Source: Trichobilharzia szidati
Lineage: Eukaryota > Platyhelminthes > Trematoda > Strigeidida > Schistosomatidae
Assembly: GCA_944472155.2 (NCBI GenBank)
Contig: OX235272.1
Coordinates: 81,908,020-81,972,019 of the forward strand
Direction of reading: 5' to 3'
Length of the DNA: 64,000 nt
Shown one piece after another: positions 52,356-63,662 of this stretch. Positions within the stretch are counted from its first letter, which is position 1. The number at the start of each line of letters is the position of its first letter. The notes under the pieces are model-generated. The model worked only from the letters and a program-made list of their open reading frames with translations. It did not search any database and had not been told where the DNA came from. Both the position numbers and the translations under genes were made by a program.

Positions 52356-52750
52356 CAAATCCCAACAAATTATCTCACGAAAATTAATCTGATGCTTGCT
52401 AGAGTATGGTTATGGGATGAAATTGTTGGAGTTCTAATTAGAAGTCGTGACCACTGGGGTCTATCATGTCACATGTGAGGATAAATATTCGCCAATGACA
52501 CTGACTGGTGGTCGCGCTATATAATGAATTGGCGGAATTTGGAACTCATGGGCTAGCCATTGGATCAGGTCCCAGTGGCTTAATGGTCTACAAGCTCGCT
52601 AGCCTTGTAACCAGAAGGTCCTGGTTTCGAACCCTGGTGGTGGGGGAGTACTGCTGAACAGTCCCAAACTGGGACGAAGTAGCTGTCCAGTACTCTCACT
52701 GGTTTTCCAATGGTTCTCTAACTGATATCAGCTCATGATGAAATCCTGAA
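52356..52750 (+). mobile_element. HHR-SINE A, full second unit of a tandem
   Basis: Complete order: inter-unit region AACAAATTATCTCACGAAAA, 5' region to 52570, tRNA-Thr-like head (CAGTGGCTTAATGGTCTAC, GCCTTGTAACCAGAAGGTC, B-box-like GGTTTCGAACCC), ribozyme 52647-52697, tail. Cleavage positions of the two units are 403 bp apart. Confidence 0.88.
52647..52697 (+). ncRNA. Hammerhead motif (SINE A), one core change
   Basis: Stem I AGTACTG/CAGTACT, core CTGAACA (G8 replaced by C), stem II GTCC/GGGAC, GAAG, stem III GTAGCTGT, cleavage C at 52687. Among the closest to a complete fold in family A. The G8 change should stop catalysis. Confidence 0.65.
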
Positions 52751-52924
52751 AACAATCTCGAAGTATTGAAATCATAAATAGTAACCTACTTGACATTATA
52801 AATGGCATCAAGAATGCGAGTGAATTTGCAAGATGAAGTATAATACTGACTGATGTAAATAGTTAATAATAATACCTTGCAGTTTGTTGCGTAATTAAAG
52901 CAGATTGATTTCGGGATGGCTGTA

Positions 52925-53530
52925 TCACTTATGCACTCCTGTTGCGACCATAGCCGACATGTTATGGTCTGAATGCAGGAAACCAATCTATGATGTATAG
53001 CTAGCCTCAACTTCCCTGAGTTACTCACTGTCCCAAACACATTGATAAATTCCGTGGTATTATTCAACAATAATAGCACAACAAGACTCAAAATTATCTT
53101 AACAATACCGTTAGACAGCTGTACGGACCGAAGTAGATCTCACATACATAACAAGTACTATACAACAGAATTATTTAACCAGAATCAACGGTAAGAAGCA
53201 CCCGGGAATCAAGAAGAATATTCCCAACAAGGTGGGATCAAAAATCTGTTTCACAGACAGTTATTAGTATCATCAAATAACCACAACGAGAAGCATTCAA
53301 ACTGGGGAGATTAAACAGAGACAAGACTAATAATAAAGATCAAATCAATGGGTGATATGCAAGTGTTAGAACAATAATATGTAGCCTGGGAGAAAAGATG
53401 AAAATACGCACAGAGTCATTTGAGACATCCAAATAAGCATAAACATTGTGATTAGGGATTTTCCAAACAAATTCATTCAGAGGAATAATGAAAAATGAAA
53501 AGTAGAAAGATGTTTTGTCTAAATACGTAA
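52925..53530 (+). repeat. Dispersed repeat E copy 3
   Basis: TTGCGACCATAGCCGACATG start, CTCAAAATTATCTTAACAAT, ACAGAATTATTTAACCAGAA, GAATCAAGAAGAATATTCCC, AACAAGGTGGGATCAAAAAT. Similarity to copy 1 runs on to about 53530. Confidence 0.75.
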
Positions 53531-53989
53531 CTGTGGAATTACACAATCGAGACCTCATGAAACATGGAATTGTGTAGCATTCGATGATGCAGCAAGCACG
53601 TTAATACTAAATCACTCGGTTAAGAATCAGAGGTTTACTTTTCACAGTTACTTACGGTTTGTCATATAATGTGGTCGTTTTCCATTATGATATAGTTAAG
53701 TGGCGAATGCTATCATTCAACGGTCCAACGAACACAACATAAAGCCCTTCACTTAACAACATGACAGTATATGATTTTTTTCATTTTATGCACAAAAATT
53801 ATTAGTGACTCCGATGACGTAATACGCTTTAGACAGTTGGCTAAACCATTATGCTATTATTGTATCGAAAAATGTGACCATGAATGAATGACTGAAACTT
53901 TTGAAACGGAATCGATTAGCGCTTCTCTTCAAATAACCGCGAAAATTCTTAGTAATCAATGAAGATTTTATAAGATGAATCTGTGTTAA

Positions 53990-54430
53990 AAAGACGAACA
54001 ATTATTAGAAAAAATGAAGGTTATCCCGATCTTGGACTCTCCACGGGAAGTATTGGTGTGTGATTCTTGTGGACAGAGTTTGGATCCTACCTTGTTGAGA
54101 ATATCCTCCTTGATTCTCAGGTGCTTATTAAGGTTGAATTTCGGTTAACCAGTTTTGCTGAACAGTACTTATTTTTTACCTTGCCTCTATAGTTACCTAA
54201 TGGTACTGCTGAGGTAGTTGTGAGTTTTCGACGATAATATTGTTGAACAGAACTATAGATTTATCAAAAAATAATCATCTTTTTGCTGTCTTTGGAATGT
54301 TTGTGACTGTGCGTCGCTCAAGGGAGTTTTGGACAGCTATACTGTAGGCCGCAGTGATCGGTTCCCTGCTTTCACACCGTAATAAGTCAGTTTTTGTCGC
54401 TACAAGTATAGCAGTTTGACCAGGCCAACA
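53990..54430 (-). repeat. Dispersed repeat E copy 4
   Basis: Inverted relative to copies 1-3, and 0.5 kb after copy 3. On minus it shows GTAGCGACAAAAACTGACTT, GTATAGCTGTCCAAAACTCC, ACAGTCACAAACATTCC and AACAAGGTAGGATCC. Confidence 0.75.
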
Positions 54431-54634
54431 TGTAAGCACTGCAAGCAATTCACAATTTTATTTTTAAAAATCACTTCTATTCAGACATTTTACAGGTGAA
54501 ATCTCAACGGCAGAAAATCCTCCCTTCGGTACAATAAGCTGACATGACAAAATACCGTTTACACACAGTGCTTCAAACAGGGTATCCGATTTTCACATAC
54601 GAAAGCGCAGAAATAATTTCTTTTCAAGAGTTTA

Positions 54635-54680
54635 GTTTGTAGGGATTTGATCTGTTTCAAGTTTGACCGAGGATTGATAT
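54635..54680 (-). mobile_element. HHR-SINE A tail piece, split copy
   Basis: TTTGTAGGGATTTGATCTG and the start of the next tail block. The copy resumes at about 55141 after two other elements. Confidence 0.65.
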
Positions 54681-54984
54681 TGTGGTGAGAGCTGGCTGCT
54701 AGCCAAAGTTGGTAGACAGTAATTCACGTCAATGTTTATGTCCCCAATATTGGTGGTGAGAAAATGAGAACAAAGACTTTGCGTAGGCGGATACAGTTAG
54801 CATATGGATGATCTGACACAGCCGCAAAGAGATGCAAGGCTAACTTTCTGTGAGAAACAACCAATCAACAGACTGTATTTTCTACTAACATTGACCTACA
54901 ATAATGTACATAAAAATCTATAAATACGTGTTGATTTTTCGTAATAAACGATCTGTTGCCTGGCCCTTGTCTTCTGTTGTTACA
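54681..54984 (+). mobile_element. Putative solo LTR
   Basis: Begins TGTGGTGAGAGCTGGCTGCT and ends TCTGTTGTTACA, giving TG...CA ends over 304 bp. It has a TATA-like CTATAAATACG and an AATAAA (TAATAAACGATCTG) about 40 bp before the end, as in an LTR R/U5 region. No matching TSD is visible because an RTE fragment adjoins it on the right. Confidence 0.6.
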
Positions 54985-55140
54985 ATCTTTTCTGGCCAGC
55001 CATCTGATCTTGAGTATTGAGTGAAGACAGCTGTTGATGAAGGTCTTAAGTTTGTTTCAGGTGCCCTTCGTGATGTGGCGCCAATACTCTGATCTGTATA
55101 GTAAAAACCAGTGACTTCACATTGGAGTTGAAAATTCGGA
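54985..55140 (-). pseudogene. RTE fragment
   Basis: Matches 37915-38075 (GGCCAGCCATCTGATCTTGA, ACTTCACATTGGAGTTGAAA). Both ends are truncated at the junctions with the LTR-like element and SINE A. Confidence 0.8.
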
Positions 55141-55375
55141 GAACCACTGAATGCCGGAGAGTATTGGACAGCTGTCTCATCCTAGTTTGGTACCCATTGG
55201 AAGTACGCAATCACCGGGTTTCGAACCTAGTACCTTTCTGTTATAAGTTAAGATCGTAGACTATTTAGTCACTGGGGTCCAATTCGATGGTGCATGAATT
55301 CCAACTTCTACCAGTTCGTCAATGTGAACGGTGTGTATTTGTCCTCATTCCCTACCTGATGGCCCCCACTGGTGG
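55141..55375 (-). mobile_element. HHR-SINE A, resumed minus copy
   Basis: Ribozyme remnant, head with B box (GGGTTTCGAACCTAG on plus), and 5' region to about 55375. An inverted plus copy follows. Confidence 0.78.
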
Positions 55376-55565
55376 TTGCACTGAAACAACGAATCAGTAG
55401 AAGTTAGGATTCATGCACTATAGCATCGGATCACAGTAACTTGGCTTGGTCAACGAGTTTGACTTATAACAGGAAGCTCCTGGGTTCGAAACCCGATGAT
55501 TGCGTACTTCCGATGAGTGTCAAACTAGGATGAAACAGTGGTTCTCTAACTGATATTAAAACCTG
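55376..55565 (+). mobile_element. HHR-SINE A, plus copy of inverted pair
   Basis: 5' region GAATCAGTAGAAGTTAGGAT, head, B box GGGTTCGAAACCC, ribozyme remnant CCGATGAGTGTCAAACTAGG then ATGAAACAG, short tail. Confidence 0.78.
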
Positions 55566-56524
55566 ATTTGGTGTTTGCATAGTATAACCTAATGAGAAGC
55601 TCAATGATTAGGGAGCTACTCGATTGCCGTCTGTTTTTTGTCTTTCATTTCACTGCTACTCTTCATTTATCTATGTGAGCAGTTCTGATGAGGAAAAAGT
55701 GACTCCGTTTTTTAATCTGTTCAATGTTCAAGTTATTTTCAATGTGTTTTTTCACTCTCAATCAATTTCTACCACTTCATACACCTGTAGAAAAACACAA
55801 AGTGAAATTTGATTATTTTCGTGTTCTGTGTGTTTAGTTGCCATCACAGACAGCATTGTGTGAATTTATTACCGTTCTTTTTTAGAAAAAATAATAATAA
55901 TCAATTAGCTGATTAATAATAATAATAAAGGTGAGAATAGTTCCAGACAATGTCTAAGCGGTGAATAAGGTCATTAGATCAATTCAGTAAACAAGACTAT
56001 TTACGGTAATAGTAGTAGTAGTAGTAATAGTAATAACAAAATTAGTAACAATATTAAGATAGGTGTTAATGGATAATCTATGATTTATTGATATTTTTTT
56101 TAAAAAGTTTAAGTTTAAATCATGCCTGTAACTATGCTATCATGGCGAATTATTTGTATAGAAAACTAACGCATACACATCTAAACTGCTATCCAGTATG
56201 AATGAAAACATTTTCATTCTCTCTGCAATATAATCGTCGTCTATTTGGGCTTACAGCACTTGCAGAGCTTCGGAACACAGGTATTTTTGAATAAAGAAAG
56301 GACGACGAACATATTTGCGGAATAATATGGGCTGGTTTTATTTCATGGATTCTCTTCAGCTGCGTACATCCTAAATAAATCAATTATATGTTATAAAATG
56401 GTATCTGAACATACTTTTTACAATGACTTCAAGTTGTAGATAGAAAGTATAAGCAACATAATTTCAAAGATGATGTAAGTAGACAATTATTTAGTGTTAA
56501 AAGATTAACTAATTATATAGTAAT
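55566..56524. other. Unassigned AT-rich sequence
   Basis: AAT and TAG short repeats at about 55888-55928 and 56010-56030. Minus frame 56189-56383 lacks motifs. Confidence 0.4.
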
Positions 56525-56825
56525 TTACGAGTTGGTCATGGATTGATATCAGTTAGGGAGCCATTGAAATCACGATTCGATAGAAGTTAGGATTCATGGG
56601 CTGGCCACTGAATCAGATGGGTCTTAGTGGCTGAATGATATACGAGCTTGTCTTGTAATCGGGAGGTCCTGGGTTCGAACCCTGGCAGTGGGTGCGTACT
56701 GCCGATGACTCCCAAACTAGGATAAAACAGCTGTCCAGTACTCCAATACTGGTTTTCAATGTTTCTCAAACTGATATCAACTCGTAAAAACAAATATAAC
56801 TCTTACAAACCAACTATCGAAAGTA
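56525..56825 (+). mobile_element. HHR-SINE A with inverted stub
   Basis: A 45-bp minus stub, then a plus copy from GATAGAAGTTAGGATTCATG: head GGTCTTAGTGGCTGAATG, GTCTTGTAATCGGGAGGTCC, B box GGGTTCGAACCC, ribozyme (CCGATGACTCCC, AGGATAAAACAGCTGTC, CAGTAC) and tail. Confidence 0.85.
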
Positions 56826-56844
56826 TATATTAATTATCAAATAT

Positions 56845-57170
56845 TGGTTTGTAGGGATTTTGTTTGATTAGTTCGAGGATTTCATCATGAACTGACATCA
56901 GTTAGAGAACCATTGGAAAACCAACAGGGAGTACTGGACATCTAACTGTTTCGTAAACCTAGTTTGGGACTCCACTTCAGCAGTACGCACCCACCACCAG
57001 GGTTCAAACCCACGACCTTCTGGTTAAAAGGCTAGCGAGCTCGTAGACCACTGTGACCCAATCCTATGGCTAGCCCATGAATTCTAAATTCTGCCAATTC
57101 ATGACATAGCGCGACCACTTCTTAATGTCTCCTTCGATGATTAATTGTCCTCACCTTCGACATGCTGTAT
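56845..57170 (-). mobile_element. HHR-SINE A, near full length
   Basis: Minus: 5' region, head, B-box-like region, and ribozyme with core CTGAAG and small insertions (TGGAGTCCC, AGGTTTACGAAACAG). The tail ends in TTGGTTTGTAGGGATTT on plus. Confidence 0.82.
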
Positions 57171-57559
57171 CCTACTGGAATTCGGATTTCTCTTGGAAAC
57201 AAGGATGGACTAGAGGCAAAATACAACATAGAACAGCGGAGCTAATTTATACATAATATGATGGAGAGTTCAGGGGGTGTGTGTGGCGATAAATAGTGAA
57301 GTAGAATTATAAAATAGATAAAATAATTTAATTCAGTAGATTTGGAACCTTAATAGTGAGTTCAACTCAGTGAGTGAAAATCAAAATCAAGATTGAGTGG
57401 AATGTTATGCAACAGAACAAAAGACAAAAGCACACGAACGAAACAATTATGGTTACCAGAGTAGTGAGAGATTAGTCACACTGTCTTTCTGTATGCATAG
57501 GTTTTTTTGTAGCAATGGCTTCTGAGAATCGAAGTAACCATGCCTTTTGAAAACCTGAC
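57171..57559. other. Unassigned sequence
   Basis: No supported feature. Confidence 0.4.
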
Positions 57560-58440
57560 TAATTTCCACTGTCAATTAGATGTCTGGCGATCGCAATTGA
57601 GAACATTTTTCTGCCTTTCAAACAGAGACTTTTAAGGATATGCTCCAAGAATCCAGTAGACGGTCTCCTCTTAGTCCTTCCTATGTACTTGCTGCCACAA
57701 TACAGTTGGAGTTGACATGGAGAGCAGGATACTAGTCTACTTTTGTCTGGTTACTAGCATACTGTGTTGTAAAGTGGAATGAGTCTGGCTGTAAAAAATG
57801 TTTTTTTTTAATGCACCTTTAATTCTGTTTTCCGTTCTTATAGATACTTCTTTGCCTCTGTACGCTAGACAGATAAAAACTGTTTTCTTTTCAACTATTT
57901 CGGGTTTCGGTCTATGTGGTTTTTCCTTCCCATATTTTGATATGAAATTCTTAGGGTATGCATTTTCAATGAGGTTCTTTTCGATGATTGTGACTTCCTC
58001 TTCGATCTTATCTTCTGAGCACAACGCCCTAGCTCTACTGAAGAGCGTTTTCACCAGGCTCCATTTGTAGCCGATCGGGCAGAAACTATGATAATTCAAG
58101 TATTGGCCAGTCAAAGTTTCTTTCCTGTAGATGGATTTTTCAGTTGTCCCATCATTTCTTCTTTTTATCTTGAGATCTAGGAAGTGGAACTAATTGTCAC
58201 ATTCCTGGTCCATGATAAATGTTATGTGAGGGTGAGTCTGCATTGAGGTTTTCGAATATCTTGGATGTGTGATCCATATTGCTGCAAATCACAAACGTGT
58301 CGTCAACATACATGTAGTAATAGGTGGTCCTCTCTATTTCCGGCTTCATTCGTATCTGTTCAAGATTAGCCAAGTGCCTATCAATAACGGTGTCAGCGAT
58401 CGATATGGCCCAGTGGGATACCACGACTCTCCCTACTGAC
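57560..58440 (-). pseudogene. PLE RT-to-nuclease fragment
   Basis: Minus frames in order: ISIADTVIDRHLANLEQIRM and YYYMYVDDTFVICSNMDHTS (RT catalytic YVDD box, 58197-58424); after a frameshift FHFLDLKIKRRNDGTTEKSI with YRKETLTGQYLNYHS; then the 57737-58114 frame (SLVKTLFSRARALCSEDKIE, IRTENRIKGALKK, LQHSMLVTRQK); and, in another frame at about 57660-57735, YIGRTKRRP (GIY-YIG core). A distinct PLE subfamily from those at 7.8 and 15.5 kb. At least two frameshifts. Confidence 0.85.
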
Positions 58441-58864
58441 AGTCTTCAGAGTTCTACGAAGTAGGACATTGTCTTTTTTAAGCAACCCAGGAAAGAATAA
58501 GGTTGAGCAATACAGAAGAATAGTTAAGATGCAAGAGTTAACGATGTGGGGAAAACAAGTGTCTACATTCAGTATAAATCTCCAGCTTAAGCAAAACATG
58601 TTGGTTCTAAATTACAGAGAAAGTAATATTTTTAAAACGTGTCTAAAAATAGCTGCACTTTTCAACCTACGAAAAATTAACACTTTAGACGACTTACTAT
58701 AGAAAAAGATTTTACATTTTTTTTGGCTATAAAACCGACGGGTGTAATTTCTTATTTGATCAGTTGACTTCCCAACTCCACATTTCTGAAATGTTTTGTA
58801 CCGATTCTAAAAAAGAAAATTGACGAAATGAATTCCCTCTGGAAAAGTACTACAAACCGCCATT
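58441..58864. other. Unassigned sequence
   Basis: A plus frame at 58469-58702 has no motif. Nothing else seen. Confidence 0.4.
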
Positions 58865-59090
58865 TTATTCTAACGTAGTATGAGTATGACCACGGATTGA
58901 TATCAGTTGGAAAACCATTGAAAACCAACAGGGAGTACTGGACAGTTGTCTCATCCTAGTTTGGGTATCATTGGCAGTACGCACCCACTGCCAGGGTTCG
59001 AACCCAGCACCTTCTGGTTACAAGGCAAGCCCACATACTCGTAAAAACAAATCTAATCCTTACAAACCAACTCTTGAAAACTAACATAGT
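58865..59090 (-). mobile_element. HHR-SINE A copy with inverted tail
   Basis: Minus copy: B box region GGGTTCGAACCC, ribozyme remnant CCAATGATACCCAAACTAGG. At its right end a plus-oriented tail (AATCCTTACAAACCAACTCTTG) replaces the 5' region. Confidence 0.82.
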
Positions 59091-60812
59091 ACACCATAGC
59101 AGTTTAAATATTCACATCATCCAGTTGTTAGTGAGCTCATTTTTATCTCAATGTTGGAGAATTTACTATTTCTCATTAAGTGGATAAGAACTGCTCTTTT
59201 GTCACTTAAACACTCTGTGAAGAGAAATGGACTAGTTTCCAAATAGGTTGTTATTTAGAAGGAAATCATTGAAAATTGAGGTGCGCTGGCCAAGTGTTTG
59301 TAAATCTATACCCAATGAATGTCTGGAAAACGTTTTCATCAATCCATTTCCTCAATCTCGACGTCTTCATTAAGAGACTTGATACACTTAGATCCTATCC
59401 TGTATGACAAAATGGGGGCACTTTCCAAAACAAGAACAATCACTCTTTATTCTTCAGTTGTTCTCTAGCTGATATCTACTTGGGATAAAACTATTTGAAT
59501 TTGAAATGGCATATTTATACCATTCCAGTAATTTGTACTACCTCAGTGTAGTGTTGTACAAAACTGTGTAGATAGTTTTGTCATTTTCGACAATTAAAGT
59601 ACTTCGAAATTGTGTTGTTTCTCAAACCGATACAGTAGTATTTCAATATTTCTTTCATATATTCACTATAAATATCACGTTAACAATATTTAAAAGTTGT
59701 AATTTCATTTACCGATATGTTTTCCATTTTCTTTTTTTCCCTGGTTTTGTTACATTTTAAAGACAGTTGTTAAGATTAAAGCAGAGAGAAAGAGGTTTTA
59801 CAATTCCTATTTTTTTATAAGTAGACCAGTTGGCGCCTCAGTTCTGAGAGTGTTTGTGTGTGTGTGTGTGTGTAGTGTGTGCGGATAGAGAACACTGGAA
59901 GCCATATTCATTCCTGAAAGCTTGTGTAAGCATGTGTTTTCCACAGTATTCGCCCTTACTATTAATAATAAGCTTTGCTTAAACGAATCGGTTTGTTTGT
60001 TACAATATTTATTAATCATAGCTAAACATGTGTATACACAAATATTAGTGTTAAACACTTATTTCTCCCTCTTGTGTTTAATGAACTGTATTCCGCGAAA
60101 AATCACAGCAGGTCTTCTTTATTCACATCTACACACTCACACACGCATGCAGATATCCGAACACGTACGCCATTTTGTACCGCATATACACACATATATA
60201 CTTCAAAATGAATGTCAGAAAAATGGAAATCAAAAACTACGTGAAAGTTTTTTGCTCTTGCTGTTGTTTTTGTTGTTGTTGATTCATTTTGAAATAGTTT
60301 CAAAGATTTCAACTATTCCCACCCTCTTTTTTTATTACAGTGTGTACCTTATTGTGGTTCATTAGTGTATAAAGCACGTATTTATTCTGTTGGTTGGTTG
60401 GTCGGTTGGCTGGTTGGTTGTAAATATGCATTAACCTAGAAAACAAATACAAGTTGAAACGATGATGGTATAATTGCGATAAGCATTGAAGTGTCATGTT
60501 ACGGTTAAGTGTGAAATCGATTCACACTAGATAAGAACTAATTGTGTTAGATAGTAAAACAAAAGAGTTTTTATTGTGTGTGTGTGTTTGTGTGTGTATA
60601 CACGTGTAAATTCATCAAGAAAGAAACCGGTGCTTGATTACTGACTGCTTGATCGTCAGTCAGTTGATTATAATTTGACCTTGTGAATGATACTTTAATT
60701 GAGATGGTGAATTTTATTTAGAAGTAATTTGTTGCAAATCAACATAATTGGAGTTTATTATTTGTAGTCATTATTTCATATTTTTCATATTTGTTCTGGA
60801 TACTTCCATACT
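59091..60812. other. Unassigned, with GT repeat and long weak frame
   Basis: GT repeat at 59848-59879. A 147-codon plus frame (59922-60365) has Leu runs and His/Thr repeats from the repetitive DNA, and I do not accept it as a gene. Confidence 0.35.
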
Positions 60813-60824
60813 TCAACTTTGACT

Positions 60825-62022
60825 ACTTATTATTATTTTTTTATTATTCCCTTCGGTTCTAAGTGGAACATAGAGCTTCAACAATACATCTCCACTTTCT
60901 TCTATTTTCTGTTGTCCTCTTCAGCTGGGTCCACGATTGACCATAATCTCTTATCTCCTTCTCCCGAATACACGATCTCCTACATGTCACATTCGCACTG
61001 ACGACCCACTCATCGTTTACCATTCGGATTCCACTCGAGCAATGGCTTGCATTGCGCGCGATGTCATTCGACGGCCTCCTCAACGTATGCCCGATCCATC
61101 TCCATTTTCTCCTACATATTTGTTGAGCGATCGGCTATTCGTTGGTTTGTCCCCATAGCTTCTTGATGCTTATTCTTTCTAGCCATTTGATCTTCAGTAT
61201 GGAGCGAAGGCAGCTGCTGATAAAAGTCTGTAACTTGCTGGAAATGCTTTCCGTGACACGTGGTGCAAGTTTCTGACCCATATAGAAGAACTGACTGACT
61301 GACTTGACATTTGTGTTGAACAGAATCTGAATCTTGTTGTCTATGCTGACTGAGTGAGTGCAGAAGATTTCCGAACTGGTTTCAGGTTGATGAAGGTGTA
61401 TCTTGCCTTTCTGATTGTGGCCGGATGGCTGGCTTTAAAATCTTGATCCGTTCCGCTTGTGGTTGAAACGATGCTAGCTGCCTAGAAAAGTGAAGGAAGG
61501 AACCTCTGTCAAATCTGTCCCTTTGATGGTGATTGGTGCTGATTGTTGTTGTTGGTGGTTGGTTATCTTCATCACCTTCATCTTCTCTATGTTCACCTGC
61601 AGTCCTGTCGTCGCCGCCTGCTTCTTCTACCAAGTCTTCGAGTTTGTGTAATATGAGACAGAAATCACCTACAAAATCCATATATACTAGAATCTTCTTA
61701 TCGGTAAAACGTATTCCTGTCTTCTCACTCCCCTCGCACAGTCTGACACATAATCCAGTCCACCACAATTAAGAATATCATTGGTGATAATATTCAGACA
61801 GCCTTACCTTACTGCTGTAAGCACTTCGACCGCCTTGCCAAGTTTTTATGTTGTGGATCACCTGGCATGTGGCACTGTCATATAACCAGCAGTTGAATGA
61901 GGTTGATAAAGAGTTGGGCATTGCACTCGGTATTGTTGAAGCAGTTTCCAAATTACTTCTCGGTTAACGTTATGGAAGGTCTTTTCGAAGTCGATGTAGT
62001 TAAGAAATAGGTTTGACTGCCA
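60825..62022 (-). pseudogene. RTE insertion, RT to 3' end, 12-bp TSD
   Basis: TCAACTTTGACT occurs at 60813-60824 and 62023-62034. The minus strand holds the RT domain with FLNYIDFEKTFHNVNREVIW, then the decayed YADD region (YMDFVGDFCLILHKLEDLVE), HREDEGDEDNQPPTTTIST, IKILKPAIRPQSERQDTPSS, and the C-terminal MRRPSNDIARNASHCSSGIR and CRRSCIREKEIRDYGQSWTQ. A 5'-truncated, frameshifted copy. Confidence 0.9.
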
Positions 62023-62034
62023 TCAACTTTGACT

Positions 62035-62397
62035 GGAAACGTGGAATTCAGTATATTTGTGACTAAGGGAACTCTATTTGTGTGTCGAATAATAAATAAA
62101 TACATCAATATACAATGTAAACTTTATTTGTTCGAGAGTAATGCATTTTGTCACTGAGAAATATGTACTAAAGTACGTAATCTTTCTAATTGTTTTTGAT
62201 AGTACTCATCCAAGGACGAAACATATAAAAGATTAAGAGATTCAAGTACCGAGAGCATTTAAATAATTTAGATCATTTCCAGGTGTCAGATATTCGAAAA
62301 TATTATTGATTTTAAAATATGAGTACTACTTTGTCTTCGTTATAACGAGAAAACCTATGCTTTGTTTTATAAACAAACTGACTTAATTTCATGTGTT
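62035..62397. other. Unassigned sequence
   Basis: No supported feature. Confidence 0.4.
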
Positions 62398-62600
62398 ACA
62401 GAGTTTCATCATGAGCTGACACTGGTTAGAGAATCATTGGAGAACCTGGGAGTACTGGAAAGCCGTTTCGTCCTAATTTGTCACTTTTCAGCAGTACACA
62501 TTCACCGATAGAGTTCGAAACCACGGCCAACCGGTTACGAGGCGAGCTCCAATACTCTTAGGTTATCCAGTGGTTCTCTAACCGACGTCAGTTCATCATT
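62398..62600 (-). mobile_element. HHR-SINE A with inverted end
   Basis: Minus: B-box-like GTTTCGAACTC, ribozyme GTACTG, CTGAAAAGTGAC, AGGACGAAACGGC, TTTCCAGTAC, and tail. 62556-62600 repeats the tail start in plus orientation. Confidence 0.8.
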
Positions 62601-63012
62601 CGTTTGATAACAAGTACTATTGGAAATCTTACTGAAACGAATGATAAAGTGTTAAAGCATTGCAATGACCAGTAAGCATTAAACAGCTCCATAGCCAGGC
62701 ACCTAGCTTGTACAGGACATCAGATCAATAAAGTAGAATCTTTTAAGGTGGTGAGCTGACAAAGCACTTCACAATTACTTCGAAGTGCTAAAGGAATAGC
62801 AGTTCCTTTCTTAGGAATGTGACTGACAGCATTTTTCTGTTGCAACTAAATTTAGGCCAGTTGCATTCTTCTGTTAAAGAGTTCATTTTTATTAACGTCT
62901 TCATTAAAGAGTTTAATTCACCTACTGTACAAGATGAAATATTCTCTTTCGCTCACTGTTTGACTAGACTGAATATACATCACTTTCATTTTGACGAATT
63001 TCCTGTATGATA
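62601..63012. other. Unassigned sequence
   Basis: A 63-codon plus frame (62819-63010) without motif. Confidence 0.35.
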
Positions 63013-63662
63013 CAGATTACGATAGAGAAAGAAAGACCAGATTTACAGTATATAATGATATCATTCTATTTCACAGGTTCTCATCAGCTGCAGACCACCT
63101 GAAATTACAGTGGTTATATAGATGATAATATTTTGAAGTCCTTCAAAATATTAAATAGACAAAGGACAGCAAATTTACTACGATTTGCCGAAGCGATTGC
63201 AATCAAACGACTCAAACCAGATTTAAGCATGCAGAAAGAGAGTGTGAATAATCTGTCACTCCCTTGGTAACTGAATTTTGATTTTGATTACATTAATTAG
63301 TCATCTAATTCACTGATCTCGACTCACTGAGCAAATCTCAATCTCATAAACTGTAACTGCTTTTGTTTTTGGGCTGTTATGTTAACCTACAAGCTAACAC
63401 GGTTTGTTAATTTTCTTCTGTTTTCTGTCTTACCCTTCCCCCCTCTTTTCTACTTTGAAAGCGTATAAATTGATGATGAAAACTTAAACCAAAAATTGTA
63501 AAGTTTATATTTTGGATGCGTCAGCTCTCTACACTAAAGTATGTTATAATCATCTATATAACCATTGTAATTTCAGGTAGTCTGTAGCTGATGAGAACCT
63601 GTGAAATAGAATGCTATCAATTTATACTGCAAATCTGGTCTTCTTTTCTCTATCGAAATTTA
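63013..63662 (+). mobile_element. PLE remnant between 120-bp inverted repeats
   Basis: Arms 63013-63132 and 63544-63662 are inverted copies, roughly 88% alike by eye (shared GACCAGATTT.CAGTATA, CATTCTATTTCACAGGTTCT, ACCTGAAATTACA.TGGTTA). Between them are a PLE C-terminal remnant and 270 bp of AT-rich 3' sequence. Confidence 0.75.
63145..63270 (+). pseudogene. PLE C-terminal coding remnant
   Basis: 41 codons reading KILNRQRTANLLRFAEAIAI, KRLKPDLSMQKESVNNLSLP, W and stop, matching the end of the PLE subfamily at 33365-33643 (AEA.AI...KPDLC.QK..VQ.L.LPW). Confidence 0.8.

Noticed and set aside
59922..60365. 147-codon plus frame
   Set aside because: Rich in Leu, His and Thr runs produced by simple-sequence DNA; no domain, no splice context.
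63560..63640. Hammerhead in the terminal PLE arm (CTGATGAGAACCTGTGAAAT)
   Set aside because: CTGATGA and GAAA occur at plausible spacing, but stem II cannot pair and stem I has no partner.
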